Below are positions 35,764-43,039 of a stretch of DNA of 64,000 nt, piece after piece. The translations under genes and the position numbers were made by a program. Source of the stretch: an uncultured Christensenellaceae bacterium (lineage in GTDB: Bacteria > Bacillota > Clostridia > Christensenellales > CAG-314); contig CAJUNH010000006.1 of NCBI GenBank assembly GCA_910587795.1, forward strand, positions 1-64,000, in the 5' to 3' direction. Under the pieces are notes generated by a model that was given only the letters and a program-made list of their open reading frames with translations, ran no database searches and was not told where the DNA came from. Position 1 is the stretch's first letter, and every line of letters begins with the position of its first letter.

Positions 35764-36648
35764 CTATATTTCTTTTGACTTATTTGTCATATATTCCAAA
35801 ACGTAAGTTTTAGCAGTACCGGACAAATCAAAAAAATTTCGTTTGTCGTTATCCCGTAAATGGTAACGGACCTGCAAAACCTTTTTATCGTCATTGTAGC
35901 AATCGCTGCAATAACAATAACTTTCTGTCACTACCAATTCGTCACCGTTAGCAAACTTGTATTTGTAACATATCAAATCCAATTCGGGGACCGACAGCCA
36001 CACGCCCCACAACTTATAACCGTCCAAAAACTGTTCACGTTCAGCCTTATTCCGCAATCTTAAAAGCGAAGATTTGGCAACGGGACCGCTTGAAGTAACG
36101 GTAAGGTTTTTATCGAAATCCTGCAAATTTGTAACGGCCGCTTCAACGTTTTCTTGTCCAGACGTCTGGACTGACTGCTTTTCTTCCTTTTGCCGTTCCT
36201 TGAAATCAGCATAAGCCGCTTTCTGCTTGTCGTTCAATTCGCCGTACATAACGTAATCGCCGTTTTCCAACGTTACGAATTTATGGTCCTGCTTGTACTT
36301 GCGAAGCTGCTTTATAGTCATTTCCGGATTTATTCGAGTTCGATCGTAAGGATCCAACGCCAGCATTTCGACCAACTGCGAATAACTGTACTGCTGCCAT
36401 TCAGCCTCGACGTGCATATGACTATCCATAAACGTTTCGGCGATAGCAATATAAGCTGCAGTCGACGACTTCTTAAATCCGAACTCGATTTCCGACAGTT
36501 CGTAAATGTTGGCGTATCCGAGTTCTTCCGCATAATTTAATTGCTTAGCTTCACGAAGCCGCCAAGCGATATCGAAATGCGGCTGCTTTATTTGCCGAAG
36601 GTCCTCGTGAATATACCGTACAAACGATTGCGCTAACGTTTCAGACAT
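35764..36648 (-). CDS. Element protein, putative regulator or replication accessory
   Basis: A 294-aa soluble protein. The N-terminal ~130 residues are helical (FDIAWRLREAKQLNYAEELG, EFGFKKSSTAAYIAIAE) and look like a helix-turn-helix DNA-binding unit. The middle is a charged Gln/Glu linker, and the C-terminus contains a CYCSDCY cysteine cluster. No family recognised. AGAGG lies upstream. Its large size and early place in the leftward operon suggest a control or replication role; it is a candidate reader of the 13-bp iterons. Confidence 0.5.
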   Translation of the reverse strand: MSETLAQSFVRYIHEDLRQIKQPHFDIAWRLREAKQLNYAEELGYANIYELSEIEFGFKKSSTAAYIAIAETFMDSHMHVEAEWQQYSYSQLVEMLALDPYDRTRINPEMTIKQLRKYKQDHKFVTLENGDYVMYGELNDKQKAAYADFKERQKEEKQSVQTSGQENVEAAVTNLQDFDKNLTVTSSGPVAKSSLLRLRNKAEREQFLDGYKLWGVWLSVPELDLICYKYKFANGDELVVTESYCYCSDCYNDDKKVLQVRYHLRDNDKRNFFDLSGTAKTYVLEYMTNKSKEI

Positions 36649-36671
36649 TTTGCTAATACCTCTTTTACGAG

Positions 36672-36696
36672 TTGCGGCAGGGGCGTTCCGCCGCAA
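36672..36696. promoter_or_regulatory. Hairpin in the leader after tRNA-Lys
   Basis: TTGCGGC (36672-36678) pairs with GCCGCAA (36690-36696), between the tRNA-Lys and the 35764-36648 gene. It could help RNA processing that frees the tRNA. No T run follows. Confidence 0.45.
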
Positions 36697-36729
36697 ATTA
36701 ACCCTATCGAAGCCCAACGCCCGGACTGT

Positions 36730-36805
36730 TGGTAGTTGCGGATAGAATCGAACTATCTACTTGCGGTTTAAAAGACCGCTACTCTAACCGATGAGTTACG
36801 CAACC
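36730..36805 (-). tRNA. tRNA-Lys (anticodon UUU), element-borne
   Basis: The minus strand folds as a cloverleaf: acceptor GGTTGCG/CGCAACT (one G-U), D arm ACTC...GAGT, anticodon stem GCGGT/ACCGC with loop CTTTTAA (anticodon TTT), and T arm GATAG-TTCGATT-CTATC, with CCA encoded (ACCA). It sits inside the element between two leftward genes, within the operon, so it is probably cut out of the transcript. Frequent AAA codons in the AT-rich element genes could make it useful. Confidence 0.9.
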
Positions 36806-36808
36806 GTT

Positions 36809-37210
36809 TTAACTAACTCTTAATATTCCGCCGTAGTTGCAACATACCGAAATATACCCGAACTCGCTGCAACATTCGTCCGTCTTGTTCCACACGTACG
36901 CCGATGCCGAAAACGTATCGTTATCTATACGGCGCAGGCAATGCTGCCAATCTTCCTCGTACTTCGATACCATAAGGAAGCTGTAACATTCACCGAAAGA
37001 ATAACATCCGTGCGTAACGGCATACACAAGACAGCCGTATTGCTTTTCTACTTCCTTAATTTTGTCTACAACGTCCGGATAAAAAATAAGCGGTTCGCCT
37101 ATAAATAAATCGAACAGAACGACATAATTGTCCTCGTCAAACCATTGAATGAAATTGTCGCAAATATCTAACTGCTGCAGGCACTCAATCGCCTTTTCTT
37201 TTTGTGTCAT
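36809..37210 (-). CDS. First gene of the leftward element operon, unknown function
   Basis: A 133-aa protein, acidic, rich in aromatic residues and Cys (FIQWFDEDNYVVLFDLFIGE, CCSEFGYISVCC). No membrane helix or known motif seen. GCGAGG precedes the ATG. It is the first gene after the operator region, so it is probably expressed early and released by loss of repression. Confidence 0.55.
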   Translation of the reverse strand: MTQKEKAIECLQQLDICDNFIQWFDEDNYVVLFDLFIGEPLIFYPDVVDKIKEVEKQYGCLVYAVTHGCYSFGECYSFLMVSKYEEDWQHCLRRIDNDTFSASAYVWNKTDECCSEFGYISVCCNYGGILRVS

Positions 37211-37239
37211 TGGGTTTACCTCGCTCCCTTTACGGGAAC

Positions 37240-37262
37240 TTGCGTTGGAACACTCAACGCAA
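37240..37262 (-). promoter_or_regulatory. Hairpin in the leader of the leftward transcript
   Basis: TTGCGTTG and CAACGCAA form an 8-bp stem with a 7-nt loop between the leftward promoter and the first gene. No T run; it could stabilise the 5' end or regulate translation. Confidence 0.5.
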
Positions 37263-37295
37263 GCAAGTCTTTGTTTTTTACCGCAGTGTCGCGCA

Positions 37296-37316
37296 AAGTA
37301 CGACCACGTCGTACTT
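37296..37316. promoter_or_regulatory. Operator O1 (palindrome)
   Basis: AAGTACGAC-CAC-GTCGTACTT, a perfect 9-bp palindrome with a 3-bp centre at 37306. It lies just downstream of the leftward promoter -10, 32 bp from O2. Confidence 0.65.
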
Positions 37317-37323
37317 CTACAAT

Positions 37324-37352
37324 AGAATACTACGATATTATCGTACTGTCAA
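37324..37352 (-). promoter_or_regulatory. Leftward early promoter with operator O2 in its spacer
   Basis: On the minus strand TTGACA (37347-37352), exactly 17 bp, TATTCT (37324-37329). Operator O2, TACGAT-ATT-ATCGTA (37331-37345), fills the spacer, so repressor bound there would block RNA polymerase. Confidence 0.75.
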
Positions 37353-37379
37353 GACAAAAATACGATTTTATCGTAATAT
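37351..37379 (+). promoter_or_regulatory. Rightward repressor promoter with operator O3 in its spacer
   Basis: AAGACA (37351-37356), 17 bp, TAATAT (37374-37379), then a short leader to the repressor ATG at 37401. Operator O3, TACGAT-TTT-ATCGTA (37361-37375), lies within the spacer and touches the -10. Spacing from O2 is 30 bp centre to centre. The layout allows self-repression. Confidence 0.65.
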
Positions 37380-37400
37380 TTTTCTTGCAGAGGTGAAAAT

Positions 37401-37718
37401 ATGCTGAGATTAAAAGAAATTCGACAAGAAAAAGGATTAAAACAGTTACAATTAGCTAATTTGATAAACGTATCTATTCAAACAATAAGCGGTTATGAAA
37501 CAGGCTATGCACAACCGCCAATCGACATCTTAATAAAAATAGCCGATGCACTAGAAACAACAACCGATAACTTACTAGGCAGAACAAACGATGTCGGATT
37601 GGTAGAAATACACAACGAACTTACCCAAGATCAGCAGGAATTGTTGTCGCTTTACAATAAAATGTCGTTTCAAGATAAAAATCAACTATTAGGCTTTGCT
37701 AAAGCACTTGTATATTGA
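37401..37718 (+). CDS. XRE-family phage repressor
   Basis: A 105-aa protein. An HTH_XRE domain fills residues ~2-58 (LKEIRQEKGLKQLQLANLINVSIQTISGYETGYAQPPIDIL), with the recognition helix around SIQTISGYE. A short C-terminal helix (~70-105) probably dimerises. It is likely the lysogeny repressor that binds the three operators upstream. AGAGGTG lies 6 nt before the ATG. It heads the rightward lysogeny operon with the 37727 gene and integrase. Confidence 0.85.
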   Translation: MLRLKEIRQEKGLKQLQLANLINVSIQTISGYETGYAQPPIDILIKIADALETTTDNLLGRTNDVGLVEIHNELTQDQQELLSLYNKMSFQDKNQLLGFAKALVY

Positions 37719-37726
37719 GGTTCAAT

Positions 37727-38146
37727 ATGACAGACAAAAACAAAATTGTCAAAGAAAGCACTGCACCCAAAGGAAATATAGCAATAGGTATTCTAATAAC
37801 AATTATCGTTATAGCCATATTTGGCGGAATCGCACTATACCAAATGGGAGTTTTTAATCAAAAAGCTACCAATAATGATATTGACGGCGATTGGAACTCA
37901 ACGTTGACAACACACTCATATGTCTTTATTCCTAAAAGCAATATCCATGGTTTAGAGTTTACATTTTCTATTCGAGATAAGGACGGCAAAGAGCTACAGC
38001 AAATTGTAAAGAAAGTAGGCGACGTAAAAAAAGGACAGCAGTATACGGTATCGTTTAACGTTGCCGAATTACAAGACTTTGCAACGTTAATGGATAGCAA
38101 ATATACAAAACTAACTGTAACGGCAGGAACAAAAAAGCTTATATAA
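37727..38146 (+). CDS. Membrane-anchored lysogeny-operon protein
   Basis: A 139-aa protein. One membrane helix (residues ~20-42: IAIGILITIIVIAIFGGIALYQ) is followed by an extracellular beta-rich domain (~55-139) with FTFSIRDKDGKELQQIV. No family recognised. GAGG lies 6 nt before the ATG, 8 bp after the repressor stop, so it is co-expressed with the repressor. That fits proteins made in the lysogen, for example a superinfection exclusion factor; this is inference. Confidence 0.6.
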   Translation: MTDKNKIVKESTAPKGNIAIGILITIIVIAIFGGIALYQMGVFNQKATNNDIDGDWNSTLTTHSYVFIPKSNIHGLEFTFSIRDKDGKELQQIVKKVGDVKKGQQYTVSFNVAELQDFATLMDSKYTKLTVTAGTKKLI

Positions 38147-38150
38147 AATC

Positions 38151-38180
38151 AACTCTAAAAATACTTAGATTTTTAGAGTT
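38151..38180 (+). terminator. Hairpin after the lysogeny gene
   Basis: AACTCTAAAAAT and ATTTTTAGAGTT form a 12-bp AT-rich stem with loop ACTTAG. It lacks a T run, so it may be a weak terminator or an RNA stabiliser between this gene and integrase. Confidence 0.5.
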
Positions 38181-38205
38181 ACGCATGAGGTAGTTTTTAG
38201 GCTTA

Positions 38206-38243
38206 CCATAGTAGTACCGGAAACAGGAGGCCGGATACTATGG
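38206..38243 (+). promoter_or_regulatory. Hairpin burying the integrase start codon
   Basis: CCATAGTA (38206-38213) pairs with TACTATGG (38236-38243), then CCGG (38217-38220) with CCGG (38231-38234); the 10-nt loop is AAACAGGAGG. The AGGAGG ribosome site lies in the loop and the ATG (38240-38242) in the 3' arm. Folding would mask the start codon, so integrase translation may be regulated or need coupling to upstream translation. Confidence 0.7.
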
Positions 38244-39448
38244 AAACAAAATTTATATTACAAGAATTGGTCAACTATGCCGAAGCGTTGACAAGTAATG
38301 TCGGCGCATTATGGCAGACAATAGGAGCGTTAAGAAAAAACCTTATGTTTGATAACGTTCCGCAAAAAACACAGCAACAACCTTCAACTGAATTACGGGA
38401 ACTATGCAAGTCGAAGGACGAGGATTTGAGAAAACTAAAATACGGACAAGGATCTATTGTATTGCGCACTACCGTTACCAAAGGACGGAAGTACCAATAC
38501 TACCAAGGAAAATACTGCGTCAACGGCAAAACATACTACTGCACTGCCAAGACGTACAATGATTGCTTCTTGAAGCTAGCGAATATCCGTAAACACGCGC
38601 AGAATCTTTTGCCGTCAACGCCCTGCAAAGATACGTTTGCCGAGTACATACGGGAATATCTTAATACCTATAAAAAGCCATTCGTCAGCAAATCTACGTT
38701 TGACGGATATTTTTATACCCTAAACAAGAATGTGCCGGAAGAAACGTTAAACAAGCCCTTAAAAAGCGTACAAACCGCCGAATTGCAAAAGGCTATCAAC
38801 TGCACCGCCGAGCCGCACCCACGGGCAGGACGAACGTTGTACGACCTATTTACGCAAGTTACACGCCGAGCATATGCCGAAGGAATAATAAAACGGGACA
38901 TAGAGAAACTGCTAATAAAACCTAAACAGGACCCTACCGAGGAACAGCCGCTAACCGCCGAACAGCAACAGCATTTACTAAACGTTGCCGACGATCGGCA
39001 AAAAAGCATTATTCTAACTTACCTATGGAGCGGCTGCCGACGCAGCGAACTTCTGCAGCTTAAATGGACCGACTTGTCATCCAACGGGCAAACGTTGCTT
39101 ATTAGAGGAACAAAAACAGACACTTCGGTGCGAGCGGTACCCGTTTTCGTACCATTGCAACAAGTGTTAAATCAACTGCCGAGAAACAACGAACGCATAT
39201 TCCCGTTTAGCGTATCCACCATACGGCGCATGTTCGAGGACCTTAACGAAAAAGCAGACTTTGCATTTACCCCAAAGACATTACGGCATACTTTTAATCA
39301 AAATCTTACCGAAATGGGCGTTTCGGACCTCATACGCGCCAAATGGATGGGACACGCCAAACCGACAACCACAAAACGGGTATACACGCACGTCACCGAC
39401 ACTTTGGAACGGCAGGAAATAGACAAAGTTAAAAACGGTATTAAATAA
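38240..39448 (+). CDS. Tyrosine recombinase / integrase
   Basis: A 402-aa protein. An N-terminal Arg/Lys-rich AP2-like arm-binding part (residues ~75-120), a core-binding helical domain (~130-215) and the catalytic domain (~225-395). The catalytic residues are in order: Arg in SGCRRSELLQLKW, the K-beta region GTKTDTSVRAVPV, HxxR-equivalent TLRHTFNQNL, then WMGHAKPTTTKRVYTH with the Tyr nucleophile. It inserts the element at tRNA-Val. AGGAGG precedes the ATG inside a hairpin. It lies next to attR, as usual. Confidence 0.93.
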   Translation: METKFILQELVNYAEALTSNVGALWQTIGALRKNLMFDNVPQKTQQQPSTELRELCKSKDEDLRKLKYGQGSIVLRTTVTKGRKYQYYQGKYCVNGKTYYCTAKTYNDCFLKLANIRKHAQNLLPSTPCKDTFAEYIREYLNTYKKPFVSKSTFDGYFYTLNKNVPEETLNKPLKSVQTAELQKAINCTAEPHPRAGRTLYDLFTQVTRRAYAEGIIKRDIEKLLIKPKQDPTEEQPLTAEQQQHLLNVADDRQKSIILTYLWSGCRRSELLQLKWTDLSSNGQTLLIRGTKTDTSVRAVPVFVPLQQVLNQLPRNNERIFPFSVSTIRRMFEDLNEKADFAFTPKTLRHTFNQNLTEMGVSDLIRAKWMGHAKPTTTKRVYTHVTDTLERQEIDKVKNGIK

Positions 39449-39468
39449 AGTAAAAGTTTTCACCAATG

Positions 39469-39641
39469 TTTACACCATTTCGTACCCGAAACGGTACCTG
39501 CGTGTTATATTAACGTTATTTTAAAATAACTGTTAAATTGTACAAGAAAAAGAAAAACCCGCTAGAAACCATATTTGGACCTCTAACGGGCTTTTTGGTA
39601 GAGACAGTAGGACTCGAACCTACGACCTCTCGCATGTGAAG
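39469..39641. repeat. attR: 173-bp direct repeat restoring the tRNA-Val 3' half
   Basis: Near-identical to 27039-27211 (171 of 173). It joins the element-derived tRNA 3' half and terminator to the chromosomal 5' half, rebuilding a complete tRNA-Val. Confidence 0.9.
39553..39590 (-). terminator. tRNA-Val terminator
   Basis: On the minus strand CCCGTTAG and CTAGCGGG pair around an 18-nt loop, followed by five T. The same hairpin is present in the left copy at 27123-27160. Confidence 0.85.
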
Positions 39642-39672
39642 CGAGCGCTCTAACCGACTGAGCTATGCCTCC
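39596..39672 (-). tRNA. tRNA-Val (anticodon CAC)
   Basis: Minus-strand cloverleaf: acceptor GGAGGCA/TGTCTCT (two G-U pairs), D arm GCTC...GAGC, anticodon stem CTCGC/GCGAG with loop TTCACAT (anticodon CAC), T arm GTAGG-TTCGAGT-CCTAC, encoded CCA. It is the integration target; its 3' half is duplicated at the left end of the element. A G-ending valine codon reader is presumably needed, so the restored gene matters to the host. Confidence 0.92.
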
Positions 39673-39707
39673 GTATTTTTTATTGTGCTAATACAATACT
39701 CCAAAAT

Positions 39708-39742
39708 AAAAAATTTGGCAACTATTTAGCGCCAAATTTTTT
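39708..39742. terminator. Hairpin between tRNA-Val and the XRE gene
   Basis: AAAATTTGGC and GCCAAATTTT with a ~9-nt loop and T/A runs on both sides. It fits a terminator for the leftward XRE gene. Confidence 0.7.
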
Positions 39743-39792
39743 ATTTACAGATTTAATTTTGTAATTTGCAGACTAAAAACTCCTTCGGTTAA

Positions 39793-40008
39793 TTACCTGT
39801 TGTTAGGTATATCTTCCAAAGTATCCACATCGATAAAATGCGCTTTGCAAAAGTTTGCAAACGCTCTCTGCGCGTTGTAATTAGGTTTACATCTGCCCGA
39901 CTCCCAACGGTTTACCGTAGCAAAAGCAACGCCCAGTTCCTTTGCCATCATTTCCTGACTGAGATAAAACTTTTTTCTTACAATTTTTACTTTGTCTTTA
40001 AATTCCAT
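39793..40008 (-). CDS. Small XRE-family regulator
   Basis: A 71-aa protein that is nearly all HTH_XRE (residues ~3-60: VKIVRKKFYLSQEMMAKELG, ATVNRWESGRCKPN). GGAGG precedes the ATG at 40008; an upstream extension has no ribosome site. It lies outside attR, so it belongs to the chromosome rather than the element. Target unknown. Confidence 0.8.
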   Translation of the reverse strand: MEFKDKVKIVRKKFYLSQEMMAKELGVAFATVNRWESGRCKPNYNAQRAFANFCKAHFIDVDTLEDIPNNR

Positions 40009-40208
40009 ATTCAAAAACCTCCAACAGTCACTATAAAGACACTTATTGTTGTTCCGCACCGTTTGCTTATACTGCAAATTTATTTGCCGCTTTACTCAAA
40101 TAATCGCAAAACAAAACAGACAACTACGTTCAGTATAGCATAGTAATAATAATTTGGCAATAAGCTTTTAGTATTTTATTGCCACTTTTTTGTATACTAA
40201 GTGTGCCG

Positions 40209-40832
40209 TCATTGTGACAAATTTATCACGCCGAATAAAATTACACCTATTACGGCAGACAAAAGTATCATTAAAATCGGGTGTACTTTCTTTCCCTTTA
40301 TCTTTATACGCGACAACGGCACAAACGCCGCCGCGATTATAAGAGATATCCAGTTAAATTGATCGAAACCGCTTTTGTCTATTGCCTTTAAATTAAGATT
40401 AGGCAAAATAACCTGACAGCCTACTGTAATCAAAGCGGATAAAATCAGCCCAACAACCACGGGCTTTATACCGTACAGCACTCCCTGCACGTATTTGGAT
40501 TTACTAAACTTATCAAACAGTTTTGTTACGATAATTATTATAACCAAAGAAGGCAGCACCACGGCAAACGTAGCCACAAACGCGCCCAAAACAGACCCGA
40601 ACACGCCTAAAGACGTTGTTCCGCCTACCTTAACGCCTATAAACGTTGCAAGGTTAATTGCAAACGGTCCCGGGGTAGACTCCGCAATGCCTATAAAGTT
40701 AAGCAGTTCCTCGCTTGTCAGCCAACCGCGCTGTTCCACTACCTGCGTAACCAAAGGCAGCATAGCATAACCGCCGCCTATGGTAAACAGTCCTATTTTA
40801 AAGTATTCCCAAAATAAAGCAAGATAAATCAT
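40209..40832 (-). CDS. Chromate transporter family protein, half 2
   Basis: A 207-aa CHR-family protein with the signature GLFTIGGGYAMLPLV (residues ~13-27), ESTPGPFAINLATF (~51-64) and five to six membrane helices. It is a short, single-domain CHR protein; such proteins work in pairs. It exports chromate or, more likely in gut bacteria, another oxyanion. The start overlaps the stop of the partner gene (ATGA). Confidence 0.88.
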   Translation of the reverse strand: MIYLALFWEYFKIGLFTIGGGYAMLPLVTQVVEQRGWLTSEELLNFIGIAESTPGPFAINLATFIGVKVGGTTSLGVFGSVLGAFVATFAVVLPSLVIIIIVTKLFDKFSKSKYVQGVLYGIKPVVVGLILSALITVGCQVILPNLNLKAIDKSGFDQFNWISLIIAAAFVPLSRIKIKGKKVHPILMILLSAVIGVILFGVINLSQ

Positions 40833-41518
40833 TGTTTATCCTCCTTATTTTGTGTATTTTTTTCGTCTATTTTTTTTACGTCCGTACTTTCCGCATTATC
40901 TGTTTCCGCTGTTTCCGCTCCGTCAACGGGGTTATCCGCTTCCGCAAGGGGCAAACCTTTTTGCTTTTTTTTACACACCGCTTCGGCAATAAGCTTATAC
41001 GAAAGCCCTAAAACGCCCCCTATTAAAATAACGAATATTACATTAAACTTCGTAAGCGTAGCCACGGCAAAAGAGGCAAGCAGCAACACTGCGTTAAACC
41101 AATCGCGCGATAAATTTTTAGACATTTTTATAAACGCGTTTAACACCAGTACTATTACGCAAGCTTGCACTCCTTTAAACGCAGCTTGATACCACTTGTT
41201 GTCCGCAACAAGTTCTATTACAAACGACAGTCCGCAAATTATGACGAACGAAGGCAGCACTACTCCCAGCGTTGCGATAACCGCGCCCAACACTCCGCGC
41301 AGACGAAACCCAACGCTTGTTGCGGTGTTTACTGCAATAACGCCCGGCGTCGACTCTGCAATTACCAGCATATCCAACATGTCTTGCGAAGTTATCCAGT
41401 GCTTTTTTGCAACAAGCTCTTCTTCCAAAATAGCAATCATGGCGTATCCGCCGCCGAAGGTAAACAAGCCCGTTTTAAAAAACGTTATAAAAATTTGCCA
41501 CAGTGATACTTTTTTCAT
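40829..41518 (-). CDS. Chromate transporter family protein, half 1
   Basis: A 229-aa CHR-family protein with GLFTFGGGYAMIAILEEELV (~17-36) and ESTPGVIAVNTAT (~52-64), five to six membrane helices, then an acidic hydrophilic tail (~195-229) not seen in its partner. It forms a heterodimer with the overlapping downstream half. The repeat array at 41541-41925 starts right after its promoter side. Confidence 0.88.
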   Translation of the reverse strand: MKKVSLWQIFITFFKTGLFTFGGGYAMIAILEEELVAKKHWITSQDMLDMLVIAESTPGVIAVNTATSVGFRLRGVLGAVIATLGVVLPSFVIICGLSFVIELVADNKWYQAAFKGVQACVIVLVLNAFIKMSKNLSRDWFNAVLLLASFAVATLTKFNVIFVILIGGVLGLSYKLIAEAVCKKKQKGLPLAEADNPVDGAETAETDNAESTDVKKIDEKNTQNKEDKQ

Positions 41519-41540
41519 CTTTAACTTTTTTACTTTATAA

Positions 41541-41925
41541 ATATGCTGCTATATAACACACACGAACTGAATTAATACGCATTACGACAATAATCGCGTG
41601 ATGTGTTGTATAATAGCAGTTAGCAGTAGTCAATAATTGTTAATCGTCGTTAATTGTTATTTGTATGCTATTCTATCGTACACGAACCGACTTAAGCATG
41701 TTACAAAACTTATCGCGTGATACGATGTAATAACGTGTTATTCAATGTAATTAGACGTCGTTAAGAGTAATTAACTGTTGGTATGTATGTTATTATATCG
41801 TACGCGAACGTGCTTTTTACTAAATACGCTGCTCATCGCGCGATACGATGTAATAGCGAGTATTTAATAGCAGTTAGTTGTAGTTAAACGCAGTTAATAG
41901 TTGTTTATATGCTATTATACACTAT
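41541..41925. repeat. Tandem array of the ~121-bp structured repeat (about 3 units)
   Basis: Units start at 41542, 41664, 41785 and 41908 (truncated), period 121-123. The first unit has ACACA/TGTGT arms, as does the first unit at 4985; the second has TCGTA/TACGA with CACG/CGTG; the third has TCGTA/TACGA with CGCG/CGCG. It lies between the chromate transporter start and the 3' end of the radical SAM gene. Confidence 0.85.
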
Positions 41926-41977
41926 CGACCGAATAAATGCATTTTATGCTTTATTAAAAAAACCGTCGATAACCATT

Positions 41978-42907
41978 TTACATTGTATAATGCGGAATAT
42001 CGTTCAGCAGTTTATTCAGTTCCGCCTCGTTAAAGTCGGGCAGATAATCTCGAGTTGCGGACGAGTAATCCTGACAGTAACCGTTATATAACCCCGAATT
42101 TTCAAAGTAATCCAAAACGTTTTGATATTCACGCCTGTACAGCGTTCGGTTAAGTTCGGGGTATTTATCGTCCCTGCGCGCGGCAAAATACTGACACATT
42201 ACACTTACGTATAAAGATTTGTCCGTATTTGCAATCCAGTCCATTATACGCTTGGAATCTTCCGTATTTGCAGGCAAAACCAAATGACGAACGATAACGC
42301 CGTGTTTTATATAGCCTTCGTCATCAAACACGTCAATCGGCTGCTGCCTGCGCATTTCCAAGATTGCCTGCACAGCGACGTCAAAGTAGTCCTCGGCGGA
42401 CGCATACTTGAGGCTGACCGATTTGCCGTAAAATTTTAAATCGGGCAGATAAACGTCTACAAGCCCTTCTAAGGTGCGCAACACCTCTGCCTTTTCGTAC
42501 GAGCCCGTATTATACACTACGGGAATATGCAGTCTGTGTTTAACAAGCGCAATGCTTTTTGCTATTTTATCGGCAAAATGCGACGGCGTAACAAGGTTGA
42601 CGTTTGCAGCGTTTAAATCCTGCAAATACAGCATAACGTCGGCAAGACGCTCCACTGTCAGTTCCGCTCCGTGCGGAACAGCCGATATATCGTAATTTTG
42701 ACAAAAACGGCAATGCAGATTACAACCTGCAAAAAACACCGTACCGCTGCCCCTATCGCCCGAAATACACGGTTCTTCCCACATATGTTTTGATATGCGC
42801 GACACCGTAATATTATCGGTTTTGCAAAAGCCCGTTTTACCTGAACGGTAAACGTTGCAGCCGCGCGGGCAAAGATTACACTTCATAACCAACACATAAT
42901 AACGCAT
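41978..42907 (-). CDS. Radical SAM protein (pyruvate formate-lyase activase-like)
   Basis: A 309-aa protein. The N-terminus has CNLCPRGCNVYRSGKTGFC, a Cys-rich segment; the radical SAM cluster motif is CNLHCRFCQN (residues ~60-69). The combination matches the PflX/YjgF-independent activase family (COG1313). The substrate is not known. The start may be at Met8, where the Cys motif begins; no clear ribosome site decides. Monocistronic, near the repeat array. Confidence 0.82.
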   Translation of the reverse strand: MRYYVLVMKCNLCPRGCNVYRSGKTGFCKTDNITVSRISKHMWEEPCISGDRGSGTVFFAGCNLHCRFCQNYDISAVPHGAELTVERLADVMLYLQDLNAANVNLVTPSHFADKIAKSIALVKHRLHIPVVYNTGSYEKAEVLRTLEGLVDVYLPDLKFYGKSVSLKYASAEDYFDVAVQAILEMRRQQPIDVFDDEGYIKHGVIVRHLVLPANTEDSKRIMDWIANTDKSLYVSVMCQYFAARRDDKYPELNRTLYRREYQNVLDYFENSGLYNGYCQDYSSATRDYLPDFNEAELNKLLNDIPHYTM

Positions 42908-43039
42908 TTTGTTTTTTTTTGCAACTTTTTAAAGCCTGCGCAGCTAACAGCTACAACTTTATTACGTAAAATATATACAAGCAGTATATTATAAATGCCG
43001 TATTTACCGCCATAAAGTATATACGCGAGGTTTTATATT

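Noticed and set aside
39793..40008. XRE regulator as part of the integrated element
   Set aside because: It lies outside attR and the complete tRNA-Val, so it belongs to the chromosome.
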